A stretch of 64,000 bases of DNA from Bacteroidetes bacterium UBA1941. Lineage in GTDB: Bacteria > Bacteroidota > Bacteroidia > Chitinophagales > LD1. Positions 35,673 to 43,198 of this stretch are shown here, one piece after another. Position 1 is the stretch's first letter; the number at the start of each line of letters is the position of its first letter. Position numbers and translations under genes: made by a program. The DNA lies in NCBI GenBank assembly GCA_002336805.1, contig DDEZ01000007.1, forward strand, positions 186,001 to 250,000, in the 5' to 3' direction. The notes under the pieces are model-generated. The model was not told the origin of the DNA, made no database searches, and saw only the letters and a list, made by a program, of their open reading frames with translations.

Positions 35673-36095
35673 TTAGTCAAAATGAATGATCAGGTCGGTC
35701 GCGTTCACAGTGGTAGCATAGTGTTTGAGGTTATACTCTGCAGGTCCCTGCGTCACATGGCCCTCGCGGTCAAACATGCTGCCGTGTAGGGAGCAGGTAT
35801 AGCCCGTGCCGGTGGCTGTGAGCGGATTGTCAAAGTGGGTACACTTCAGCAGCAGGGCGGAGTAGCTGTTGTCCTTTTCTTTGCGTATAGCCACATCATA
35901 CTCCAGGCCTTTGATAGATGTGATCAACACATCAGACGCACCAAACATAGTGAGCGGTATCGCCGCCTTGTGGTCTTTCACTTCTGTTTTGTAGATGGGT
36001 GTGTGCGAGCATGCCGCCAGCTCTGTGAGCATCCAGCCGGCACCGATACTGATGCAGGCCTTGCATGTCTTTTTTAGAAATTCTTTTCTTTCCAT
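35673..36095 (-). CDS. Rieske [2Fe-2S] lipoprotein
   Basis: 140 residues. The N-terminus has a hydrophobic signal with a lipobox-like LAAC (Cys 29), so it is probably an envelope lipoprotein. The Rieske ligands are Cys85-x-His87 (KCTHFDN) and Cys101-x2-His104 (TCSLHGS), followed by GPAEYNLKHY, the Rieske GPA region. No catalytic partner domain is present, so it is an electron carrier. It starts 3 bp after the barrel gene's stop. Its partner could be a cytochrome of the envelope or the DUF1111 protein; unproven. Confidence 0.9.
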   Translation of the reverse strand: MERKEFLKKTCKACISIGAGWMLTELAACSHTPIYKTEVKDHKAAIPLTMFGASDVLITSIKGLEYDVAIRKEKDNSYSALLLKCTHFDNPLTATGTGYTCSLHGSMFDREGHVTQGPAEYNLKHYATTVNATDLIIHFD

Positions 36096-36098
36096 GAT

Positions 36099-37319
36099 TT
36101 AGAAGCTATATCCTACGCCGAGGTTTAGAAATATGTTATTCTGCTGATAAGGGAGGGCTGCAGGGCTGGGATTGAATACAAGCGCGGGATTCTGGGCGCC
36201 TGTATGCTGAAACCTTACGTCAGCCTTGATGATCACGTTGCGGATAGGCAGGTAGCTCAGGCCTGTCACTATGTGCTGCTGATCTACTGTGCCGTCTGTC
36301 ACTCCATTGGCAGGGATGGCTGCATTCATATTCAGCCGCTCATAGCGCACAAAGGCGATAAGCTGATGGCCGTCGGCCTTTCTAATCTCCGTGAGTACAT
36401 CATATCCTACCTCGGCGTAGGCACCATACTCCATAGACGGTGTGTTATTGGCAAAGGCGCGATTGATAGCGGCCGCCTCAGGCATGCTCACTACTACGCC
36501 GAGTACCTTGGCATTGAACCCGCGTATCCTGTATTGTACATCGGCCTCACCCATGATCACCGGCGAGCCAAACATGCCTGATGTCAGCTGCAGGCTGTCT
36601 GCCTGGCGCGGTGCAGCGCCCACCGAGCCGCCATAGTAGCCACTGATCTGCGCACGAAGGCCTCCCTTGTTGATGAGCAGTGCTGCTGTGACTGCCATGT
36701 TATTGAAAGATGCAAAGCGCCCCTCCGCCATACCCTCTCTGATTCCCGTGCCATGCTGGAAGCCGGAGGCATTCAGGCCATTGACCAGGCCGATAGACCA
36801 TGACAGTGGAAATCGCTTCATCGATCCATAATAGCCGATACCTATCTCCCGCCAGGTAGATGGGATGATAAAGGTCTCTACCCTGTTTCTCTCATTACCA
36901 TTAAAACTGTTTGGCAGGTGGTTTTCATTCAATGTACCTATACGTGGCAGGAAGAGGCCTACCAGAAAGTAGTGATGCGCATTGACATCAAATTTCAGAT
37001 TGGCCTGCTCCAGCGCCAGCTCGCCGCCTCGTGCACCAGTACCATCCACTACAGCATTCTCCACCTCAAGCTCACTAAAGAAGGAGATATTCTTGCTGAA
37101 CCGGTGGCCCACGAATAGTACAAAGCGCTCCAGATTGGCCTCAGAGTACTTTCTGTTAAAATCGCGCTGATAGAAGATATTGCCATAGCCACCGATAGTC
37201 GTACCTTTCAGAAATGCCTTGAACCCTGACTGAAGCGAGTCCTCCTTAGTGCCTCCACTCTGCTGGGCCAAGAGCCCAGTAGCGGTCAAAAGGAAACAAA
37301 GTGTAAGGAGTCTTTTCAT
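36099..37319 (-). CDS. Outer-membrane beta-barrel (porin-like), first gene of the iron/haem operon
   Basis: 406 residues from ATG 37319 (signal MKRLLTLCFLLTATGLLAQ); the open frame to 37352 would include promoter sequence. The body alternates aromatic and hydrophobic residues through about 16 strands, for example NISFFSELEVENA, HHYFLVGLFLPRIG and NNIFLNLGVGYSF, and ends in Phe as outer-membrane barrels do. There is no TonB box or plug domain, so it resembles a porin and not a TonB receptor. Two Fur-box-like palindromes cover its promoter. Likely passes an iron or haem compound; inference. Confidence 0.82.
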   Translation of the reverse strand: MKRLLTLCFLLTATGLLAQQSGGTKEDSLQSGFKAFLKGTTIGGYGNIFYQRDFNRKYSEANLERFVLFVGHRFSKNISFFSELEVENAVVDGTGARGGELALEQANLKFDVNAHHYFLVGLFLPRIGTLNENHLPNSFNGNERNRVETFIIPSTWREIGIGYYGSMKRFPLSWSIGLVNGLNASGFQHGTGIREGMAEGRFASFNNMAVTAALLINKGGLRAQISGYYGGSVGAAPRQADSLQLTSGMFGSPVIMGEADVQYRIRGFNAKVLGVVVSMPEAAAINRAFANNTPSMEYGAYAEVGYDVLTEIRKADGHQLIAFVRYERLNMNAAIPANGVTDGTVDQQHIVTGLSYLPIRNVIIKADVRFQHTGAQNPALVFNPSPAALPYQQNNIFLNLGVGYSF

Positions 37320-37323
37320 GCGC

Positions 37324-37346
37324 TTATTTGGAATGATTCTAATTAA
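37324..37346. promoter_or_regulatory. Candidate Fur box 1 (start region of the barrel operon)
   Basis: 23-bp imperfect palindrome, arms TTATTTGGAAT and ATTCTAATTAA around one central base, 9 of 11 positions paired. The half-site pattern TTATTTAGAAT is that of Fur-type boxes. It lies just downstream of the -7 box, where a bound repressor would block initiation. Confidence 0.6.
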
Positions 37347-37349
37347 GCG

Positions 37350-37380
37350 CAAATAAAATCTTATTTAGATTCAATCCAAA
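37350..37380 (-). promoter_or_regulatory. Bacteroidota-type promoter of the barrel-Rieske-monooxygenase operon
   Basis: On the minus strand TTTG (37377-37380) is followed after exactly 19 bp by TTTATTTG (37350-37357), seven or more matches to TTTG-N19-TAnnTTTG. The expected start is near 37344, about 25 nt before ATG 37319. Confidence 0.6.
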
Positions 37381-37383
37381 CAA
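37361..37383. promoter_or_regulatory. Candidate Fur box 2 (overlaps the -33 element)
   Basis: Second 23-bp imperfect palindrome, arms TTATTTAGATT and AATCCAAACAA around one base, again 9 of 11 paired. It resembles box 1, and the two centres are 37 bp apart. It covers the -33 element and the spacer. Two such sites on one promoter make chance less likely. Confidence 0.6.
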
Positions 37384-37463
37384 GATGAAGGAAAATATTT
37401 CCTGATTCTTGTCAGTATTGAATTTATAAATACATAACTAAAAGATAACAAAAGGATTAATAT

Positions 37464-37563
37464 CTCCTCTTAGTCGAAAAACTTAGGTCCAATAAATTAG
37501 ACAAACTTGTCTTTCGGTCATGTCTTATGAGATGATCAACTCCTCATACAGTCGAAAAACTTA
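37464..37563. repeat. Two-copy direct repeat
   Basis: The 14-base unit AGTCGAAAAACTTA occurs at 37472-37485 and 37550-37563, 78 bp apart. Each copy is preceded by CTCCTC (37464 and 37540). They lie in the gap of about 280 bp between the barrel operon and the DUF5777 gene. The rest of the gap is AT-rich and shows no ORF. Function unknown. Confidence 0.55.
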
Positions 37564-37577
37564 CCTCCGAGGCACGA

Positions 37578-37603
37578 AAAAGGCGGCTTGTTGGCCGCCT
37601 TTT
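37578..37603 (-). terminator. Terminator of the DUF5777 gene
   Basis: Perfect 10-bp stem AAAAGGCGGC / GCCGCCTTTT with loop TTGTTG. On the minus strand the right side ends in TTTTTCG, 28 bp beyond the stop at 37632. Confidence 0.88.
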
Positions 37604-37631
37604 AGTATAGAATATCAGTGATTCTTACCCC

Positions 37632-38714
37632 TTAGTTCGGGACTGTCTCCCCCTTCTTTTTCTTAGCTTTAGGAGCCTTGCCAGTCCATGGGTTGATATT
37701 GCGATCGCCAAACTGGAAGATACGGGAGATGGTAAAGCCCAGACGGAAGCCGCCCTTGGCCCACGTAGCACTGGTGTACGGCAGGTAGTCATTCTCCATC
37801 AGGCCCTGAGTATTGGTCAGGGTGATAGTGAAGACGTGACCGCCTGTCTCGACTTCATACCCCAGATTGAGGCATGGAAAGTAGCCTGCATTAAAGTGCC
37901 CCTTCAGCATAGGGAAGTACTCCCTGTATGTAGCACCAGTGCGGGTGATTGGGAGGAAGTACTCAAACACGATGGCCTGGCGCTTGGTCATCTTGGCCCT
38001 GGCCGAGAGACCAAGGAAGAACATGCCATTCTTGTCTGCGCCCAGGCCCGTATAGGAGCCAGGTCCTACATAGTTTCTCCAGACGAAGGTAGGAGACAGC
38101 TGCACGGAGAGCCAGTCTGTAGCCTTGCAGGCGATCAGTGCCTGCACCACATAGGAGAAGCGGTGCATAGGGGAGCCATAGGTAGTAGTCACACCTGTAG
38201 TGGTATCAGTCAAGCTATACTTCCACTTATTGCCTGTGAAAGGGTCATTCTTCATACCAGACACGGCCGCATTGCCGTACAGGGTGATGGTAAATGGGAT
38301 ATGAAAGTCGCTGGTCTGCTTCAGCACACGATATTTGAGGTGCAGGTTGTAGAGCTCCTGCATAGGCCCTGCAGCTTTGGCAAACTCTGTACCGACAGAG
38401 AGGTCCTCTGTGACACCATAGTCGAAAGAGAAAAGCACATCAGAGATGGCATAGAAACCAGCCAATGAATGGCCGGCATTCTTGTCAGCTATATTGCCAA
38501 AGCGGTGCACCACGCGAAAGTCAAGCGCATTCTTCTTGGTCATCTCTATAGACTGGCCGCAGATGACATGCGTACTCTTGAATGTATAGGCCACATTCGT
38601 GTGCTTTGGCGCGCTGGCACTCATGATATCATCCAGCACAGACGCAGTAGAGTCCTGTGCCCTCACAGCAGAAACAGTAAAGAGTAGAGCCAGGACGAAG
38701 TAAAGATTCTTCAT
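37632..38714 (-). CDS. DUF5777 family beta-barrel protein
   Basis: 360 residues: signal peptide (MKNLYFVLALLFTVSAVRA), then a barrel-like body. Typical segments are ALDFRVVHRFGNI near residue 67, FSFDYGVTEDLSVGTEF, and the end GFRLGFTISRIFQFG followed by a Lys/Pro tail (GKAPKAKKKKGE). This matches the DUF5777 outer-membrane family of Bacteroidota. It is the last gene of a four-gene same-strand cluster with YceI, a cytochrome-like lipoprotein and a T9SS CxxCH protein. Role unknown. Confidence 0.88.
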   Translation of the reverse strand: MKNLYFVLALLFTVSAVRAQDSTASVLDDIMSASAPKHTNVAYTFKSTHVICGQSIEMTKKNALDFRVVHRFGNIADKNAGHSLAGFYAISDVLFSFDYGVTEDLSVGTEFAKAAGPMQELYNLHLKYRVLKQTSDFHIPFTITLYGNAAVSGMKNDPFTGNKWKYSLTDTTTGVTTTYGSPMHRFSYVVQALIACKATDWLSVQLSPTFVWRNYVGPGSYTGLGADKNGMFFLGLSARAKMTKRQAIVFEYFLPITRTGATYREYFPMLKGHFNAGYFPCLNLGYEVETGGHVFTITLTNTQGLMENDYLPYTSATWAKGGFRLGFTISRIFQFGDRNINPWTGKAPKAKKKKGETVPN

Positions 38715-38756
38715 TTATAACTATGTTTTATCGAATAGAAAGAAGTAGGCCGTGGC

Positions 38757-39305
38757 TTACTTCTTTTCAAATTTCTCGTAATTGAAGTTCACATCTACAT
38801 TGACACCTTCAGAGATATTGGCACCGAGCAGAGATGGTATTTTGATCTTGTAGTCAGACAGCTTGATAGCAAAAGCGGCAGTAGCATTGGCGGGTGCGCC
38901 ATTCTTTACCGTCAGTTTACCTTTCACCTCCTGCTCATGCTTCACGCCGTGTATCTCAAAAGTACCTTTCACAGTCACATCGTACACGCCGTCTTTGGTG
39001 AGGTCTATGCTCTCGGCTATCACACCATTCAGCACTCCATACGGATACTTGTCGCTCTCCAGATAGTTTTCATTAAAGTGCTCTTCCATCAGCTTATCCT
39101 TAAACTTAAAACTGGTGATCGGTATTTTGGCTACTACGCGTTTACTACCGGTATTGATAGCAGAGCCGGCAGAGTGAGTGGTGGCTTCTATATTCTCGAT
39201 AGTCGCTTCTGAGAGAAAGTGCACAGTGCCTTTCTTGTCTACATACTCCTGAGCGGAGAGTGACAGGCATAGTACCAGCGTGAGTGCAGTGAGGATGCTT
39301 TTCAT
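38757..39305 (-). CDS. YceI family periplasmic protein
   Basis: 182 residues from ATG 39305 (signal MKSILTALTLVLCLSLSA); the longer frame adds a non-signal leader. The YceI lipocalin-like barrel (residues about 25-182) shows ITSFKFKDKLMEEHFNENYLESDKYPYGVLNG and GTFEIHGVKHEQEVKGKLTV. Family members bind isoprenoid-like lipids in the periplasm. It sits 42 bp upstream of the DUF5777 gene and 56 bp downstream of the cytochrome-like lipoprotein gene, probably one operon. Confidence 0.93.
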   Translation of the reverse strand: MKSILTALTLVLCLSLSAQEYVDKKGTVHFLSEATIENIEATTHSAGSAINTGSKRVVAKIPITSFKFKDKLMEEHFNENYLESDKYPYGVLNGVIAESIDLTKDGVYDVTVKGTFEIHGVKHEQEVKGKLTVKNGAPANATAAFAIKLSDYKIKIPSLLGANISEGVNVDVNFNYEKFEKK

Positions 39306-39361
39306 TTTTATGTTTTTAGTCTGATCTGTCATATCCAAATAGCAGGCCAATCGGCTATAAA

Positions 39362-39739
39362 CTACTTACAATCATTGAGTCCGTCAGCCTTCCATTGCAC
39401 AAATATGGCCTTGACAGAGTCGGATAGCGGCAGCTGGCCCTGAGGCATACGTGCGCCGCAGTGAGTGGTGCCGGGTGCCCATATACGACAGAGGATATTG
39501 TCTATGTCGCCTTTGGACACGACATAGCTGGTCAGATCACTATTGCTGGATCCCGTGGCGTGACAGGCCGTGGTTCCGCATTGATCATTTATGATAGGTA
39601 GTATATTCTTGGTAAAGTAGACCTTAGTAGAGTCGCATACCCCGGTATTGCCGGTAGCAGATGGAGCTGTATCCTTCGTGCAGGAGTACCAGAATGTGGC
39701 CATGACCACCAGAGAAAGAACCACCCATATTTTCTTCAT
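39362..39739 (-). CDS. Cytochrome-like lipoprotein with C-x4-CH motif
   Basis: 125 residues. The lipoprotein signal MKKIWVVLSLVVMATFWYSC gives Cys 20. The domain IINDQCGTTACHATGSS has the look of Bacteroidota mono-haem cytochrome-like domains, but the spacing is C-x4-CH and not CxxCH. A conserved second half holds two more cysteines (ILCRIWAPGTTHCGARMPQGQLPLS) and a terminal Cys. The M-P-Q-G segment could offer a Met ligand. Whether haem is attached is unknown. It lies 56 bp upstream of yceI on the same strand. Confidence 0.75.
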   Translation of the reverse strand: MKKIWVVLSLVVMATFWYSCTKDTAPSATGNTGVCDSTKVYFTKNILPIINDQCGTTACHATGSSNSDLTSYVVSKGDIDNILCRIWAPGTTHCGARMPQGQLPLSDSVKAIFVQWKADGLNDCK

Positions 39740-39846
39740 TACAACAGATTGTGTTTAGACAGCAAATAACGTGTGAACTTCCCAAAACAGGTTCCCTTTT
39801 CGGTGAGCTCATTTACAATACTATGGAAATTAGACAATTGAAACTG

Positions 39847-40764
39847 TTAAAGTTTAATTGTCCTGATCACCTTTTCCTTACCTCCAGAGGTGACTTTTAT
39901 CAGGTATAGTCCTGCAGCTACATCACTCAGGCCAAAGGATCTTTCAAACGTACCTGCGCTCGAACATCCGCTATAAAGCGCCTTGACTACAGTACCGCTG
40001 GCAGATACCAGCGTCAGAGACAGGTCCGCACTCTTATCCAGGGTCATACGCAGTGTCAGGCTGTGCGTAAAAGGAAGCGGGTAGGCCGTGATAGCAGAGA
40101 TATCTGTGAGGTCAGCTATACCATTAGGCCCGGGTCCGGCAGCTATCGTACTGGTAGCGGCATAGACGGAATCTCCCGGCGTCAGGTCATCTCCATCGCC
40201 ATTTGCCATATTGCAGGTATAGTAGAAAGTGACGGCGCCGGTATGCGGCGTCCTCCACTTAAACGACCAGGCCTTTGTCGTGCCATCTGCCTGGCGGTGC
40301 CCTACATACTGCCTGCCGGTAGTGACACTGGTACCTGACACTGTCTTCTGTGTATTGACCAGTGCAAAGGATCCGGCCATATTATTGGCAGAGTCCAGCG
40401 CTGTGACCTGAAATCCAAATTTAGGCGTGCTGCCATTAGTACCATTCAGCTCTATAGACACCCACTCTACAGAGTCAGGGATATATTGGGTCGCACCGGA
40501 CACTACATTGGCCGTGCCTACTAGTCCGGCCGAGTCAGGAGATAGCTTCAGTGTAAACTTAGCCGGGTCTACCCGCGTAGTGCCTGTGTGGCAGTGATTG
40601 CAGGTGGTCTGGCCGGGGTCACCTGCTATGCCGTAGGAGAAAGAGCTGGAGCCAGTAAAAGGAGAAGGCGGCTGTGCACTGTTGGACACCAGGCGGGTAC
40701 TGATGAGCAATACCAGCGCCATGGCTGTAGCCGCTGAGAAAACGATCGTAAAATTTCTGTTCAT
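39847..40764 (-). CDS. T9SS-sorted protein with CxxCH and choice-of-anchor V-like domain
   Basis: 305 residues: signal or membrane segment (IVFSAATAMALVLLIS), then a domain opening with GIAGDPGQTTCNHCHTGT, a CxxCH motif, followed by beta-sandwich sequence (KFTLKLSPDS ... WSFKWRTPHTGAVTFYYTCNMANGDGD). This fits the choice-of-anchor V family. The C-terminus (AYPLPFTHSLTLRM ... GTVVKAL ... GLYLIKVTSGGKEKVIRTIKL) is a T9SS type A sorting domain. It heads the cluster with the cytochrome-like lipoprotein, YceI and DUF5777. Role unknown; a surface haem protein is possible. Confidence 0.85.
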   Translation of the reverse strand: MNRNFTIVFSAATAMALVLLISTRLVSNSAQPPSPFTGSSSFSYGIAGDPGQTTCNHCHTGTTRVDPAKFTLKLSPDSAGLVGTANVVSGATQYIPDSVEWVSIELNGTNGSTPKFGFQVTALDSANNMAGSFALVNTQKTVSGTSVTTGRQYVGHRQADGTTKAWSFKWRTPHTGAVTFYYTCNMANGDGDDLTPGDSVYAATSTIAAGPGPNGIADLTDISAITAYPLPFTHSLTLRMTLDKSADLSLTLVSASGTVVKALYSGCSSAGTFERSFGLSDVAAGLYLIKVTSGGKEKVIRTIKL

Positions 40765-40802
40765 TAAAACCGGGATTACCCTCTAAAAATAGTGAATTGT
40801 CA

Positions 40803-41261
40803 CTACTCCGGTGTTAATATTTGCGCTGTAGCATTGGCGCTATCTACTTTTTCTATCACGCGCTCTATGATACCCTTCTCATCGATCACAAATGTAGTGC
40901 GGACGATACCCATGTATTCCCTCCCCATGAATTTCTTGAGGTGCCAGACGTCATAGCTGTCTATCACCTTGCGGTCTTCGTCTGCTATGAGCGGGAAGGG
41001 GAGGTCGTATTTAGTGATAAACTTCTGATGCTTTTTGGCCGGATCCATGCTGACGCCTATCACCTCATAGCCTTTTTTGCGCAGCAGCGCAAAGTTATCA
41101 CGGAAGTTGCAGGCCTCTTTGGTGCAGGTGGGTGTATCATCTGCGGGATAGAAATAGAGGATCACCTTTTTGCCTTTATACTGAGCCAGTGTGATCTTTT
41201 CACCATTCTGGTCCAGGGCATTGATAGCAGGGGCTTTGCGGCCCGGTACGAGAGATGTCAT
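40803..41261 (-). CDS. bcp: Thioredoxin-dependent peroxiredoxin, Bcp/PrxQ type
   Basis: 152 residues from ATG 41261 (MTSLVPGRKAPAINALDQNGE). The thioredoxin fold has the peroxidatic and resolving Cys of the Bcp group in PADDTPTCTKEACNFRDNF (C-x4-C), plus YFYPADDTPTC. It reduces peroxides using thioredoxin. The longer frame to 41291 overlaps the peptidase gene by four bases, but the usual protein start is at 41261. It lies downstream of the M23 peptidase gene on the same strand. Confidence 0.94.
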   Translation of the reverse strand: MTSLVPGRKAPAINALDQNGEKITLAQYKGKKVILYFYPADDTPTCTKEACNFRDNFALLRKKGYEVIGVSMDPAKKHQKFITKYDLPFPLIADEDRKVIDSYDVWHLKKFMGREYMGIVRTTFVIDEKGIIERVIEKVDSANATAQILTPE

Positions 41262-41287
41262 ATAGTAGTGCGTACTTAAAGTGAGAT

Positions 41288-43009
41288 TCAATATATAAAC
41301 CTGGCAGTATACTCTGCCTTATTTCCACGCTCATCCGAAACAGCCAAACGGAAAACATGTTCGCCAGGGGCCAGGTCACGTGGCAGGAGCATTTTGAGCG
41401 TAGCGCTTTTGCCATCCATCTCCATCAGCTGCCACTTGTCATCTATGTACGCCTTGTAGTCATCTAGTCCGGAGAGTGCATCGCCTATACGCATATAGAT
41501 GGCTTTAGCCGCATGCATGTTTTTACCGGGTGCTATATTGACCGGAGTGATACGTGGTGGTGTAGTATCCAGCATGACATAGTAGCTGCCTAGCTCGCGG
41601 GTACGTGTGGTGAGCATCTTACCGTCCCATTTACCACCTTTGGAGGCTATGCCTCCGCTGGCAGTGCGCCAGATGATGAGGGCCTTTGACCTGAGCTCAT
41701 CCGGTATGTCTGCGGGCCTGATGCTGATATTGAAGTAGCCCAGTAGCTGATCGTGAGAGTCTCCCAGTTTGTATACATCGGATCGTATGGCCGGGCCGGA
41801 GGGTGGTGAAACAGTAAAATTGACAAACATAGAATCCAGCAGCAATCTGCCCGGGATCGATGCACTGAAGCCATCTCCCTGTATGCTATTTTCCTTATCG
41901 GGTACCAATACTTTGTTATACGTCAGTGTTCTGGCTTTGAAAACGGTAGCGGCCGCATCGTGCTGTAGCTGTGCGCGGAGGGTAGAGAGATTGCCATTGT
42001 AGTCGCGTACTTCTATCCTGACATCATGTACGCGCCCATCAGAGAGGTCTATCACACCATGGTTGTAGACATGATAGTAGGAGGCCGGCATAGTGTTATT
42101 TACGTCTTGATAGCATTTGTGAAATGACCGGCTACCCTCCTTTAGAAACACAGGATAGTCTACCTGCGCGATCACATAGCGGGTATAGTCAAAGGAGACC
42201 CGGTCTACCCTGTACTCATGTATGATACTATCCCCGTCATATGTCTTGATATCATAGATACCGAGGGTATGCGTGGTGCCCTCCATTTTATCAAATGTAT
42301 TGACAGCGAGGGCAACAGAGGTAGCATTTACTTTGATCAGGCCGGCCTTGGGTGTATAGCTGCCGTCTGTCAGTACGAGCGCAGTGCGCCAGGCCTCAGC
42401 GGTATACTTCTTATCACCCATAGGGTAGAGCTTCAGCGCGCCTATAGATGGTTTGACATGATCGCTCATTTTGTATCCGAATAGCAGCGGATTGATAGGC
42501 CGCTCTGACTGGTCCCTGATCTCAAAGTGGACGTGCGGGCCGCCGCTGGCACCTGTATTGCCGCTCAGCGCTACTACTTCCCCCTTTTTTACATTCAGTT
42601 CGTATGGTTTTAGCATGATCTCTACGGCAAATTTTTCCTTGGCATATTGCTCCCTGCGCACTACCGCTGTGATCTTATCGCTAAAACCCTGCAGGTGACC
42701 GTATACAGAGGTGAAGCCATTGGGGTAGGTGATATAGAGCGCATTGCCATAGCCGTAGGGAGACACTCCTATACGCGATACATAGCCATCTCCCAGCGCA
42801 TATACAGGCAGACCCTCCCGCTCTAGTGTCTGCAGGTCCATACCGGTGTGAAAGTGGCCCGCTCGCGGCTCACCGAAACTGCCTGCCAGCAGGATCGGAT
42901 TGTCCAGCGGAGTGCGGAAACCCTCGCGTGGATAGACCGGTATCGTATCGCTCTGGGCCATGGCTCCGGAGCCGAATAAGGCGAAAAAGATATACTGGAT
43001 GTAGTTCAT
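41288..43009 (-). CDS. M23 family metallopeptidase (LytM-type), secreted
   Basis: 573 residues from ATG 43009 (MNYIQYIFFALFGSGAMA signal); the frame to 43036 has no better start. The peptidase domain is N-terminal (residues about 25-165). Zinc ligands are visible in HFHTGMDLQ (H and D) and in GGPHVHFEIRD (HxH), as in lysostaphin/LytM enzymes cutting peptidoglycan crosslinks. The remaining 400 residues are beta-rich and end in a sugar-binding-like domain (KAYIDDKWQLMEMDGKSATLKM). All catalytic residues are present, so it is likely active. Confidence 0.93.
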   Translation of the reverse strand: MNYIQYIFFALFGSGAMAQSDTIPVYPREGFRTPLDNPILLAGSFGEPRAGHFHTGMDLQTLEREGLPVYALGDGYVSRIGVSPYGYGNALYITYPNGFTSVYGHLQGFSDKITAVVRREQYAKEKFAVEIMLKPYELNVKKGEVVALSGNTGASGGPHVHFEIRDQSERPINPLLFGYKMSDHVKPSIGALKLYPMGDKKYTAEAWRTALVLTDGSYTPKAGLIKVNATSVALAVNTFDKMEGTTHTLGIYDIKTYDGDSIIHEYRVDRVSFDYTRYVIAQVDYPVFLKEGSRSFHKCYQDVNNTMPASYYHVYNHGVIDLSDGRVHDVRIEVRDYNGNLSTLRAQLQHDAAATVFKARTLTYNKVLVPDKENSIQGDGFSASIPGRLLLDSMFVNFTVSPPSGPAIRSDVYKLGDSHDQLLGYFNISIRPADIPDELRSKALIIWRTASGGIASKGGKWDGKMLTTRTRELGSYYVMLDTTPPRITPVNIAPGKNMHAAKAIYMRIGDALSGLDDYKAYIDDKWQLMEMDGKSATLKMLLPRDLAPGEHVFRLAVSDERGNKAEYTARFIY

Positions 43010-43144
43010 GTTATTGAGGTAAATGTACTTAACCATAACGTAGCCGGTACGCTGGTTTGTACACGGTCTGATGTAGATTATTCTAGCGGGGTTAGAGCTA
43101 CCTCGCCTGCGTAGGAGAACTGACCAAAGTCACAGTTGGCAAAC

Positions 43145-43177
43145 ATTGGCAGCTTCAGGATATTTGCCTTATTTTTG
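43145..43177 (+). promoter_or_regulatory. Bacteroidota-type promoter of trhO
   Basis: ATTG (43145-43148), a 21-bp spacer, then TATTTTTG (43170-43177), an exact TAnnTTTG match. The expected start near 43184 leaves about 15 nt before ATG 43199. Confidence 0.5.
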
Positions 43178-43198
43178 CAGGCTCAGATTTTTAGAAGT

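Noticed and set aside
39362..39739. Annotating the small lipoprotein as a standard c-type cytochrome
   Set aside because: The spacing is C-x4-CH, so a normal haem attachment site is not shown.
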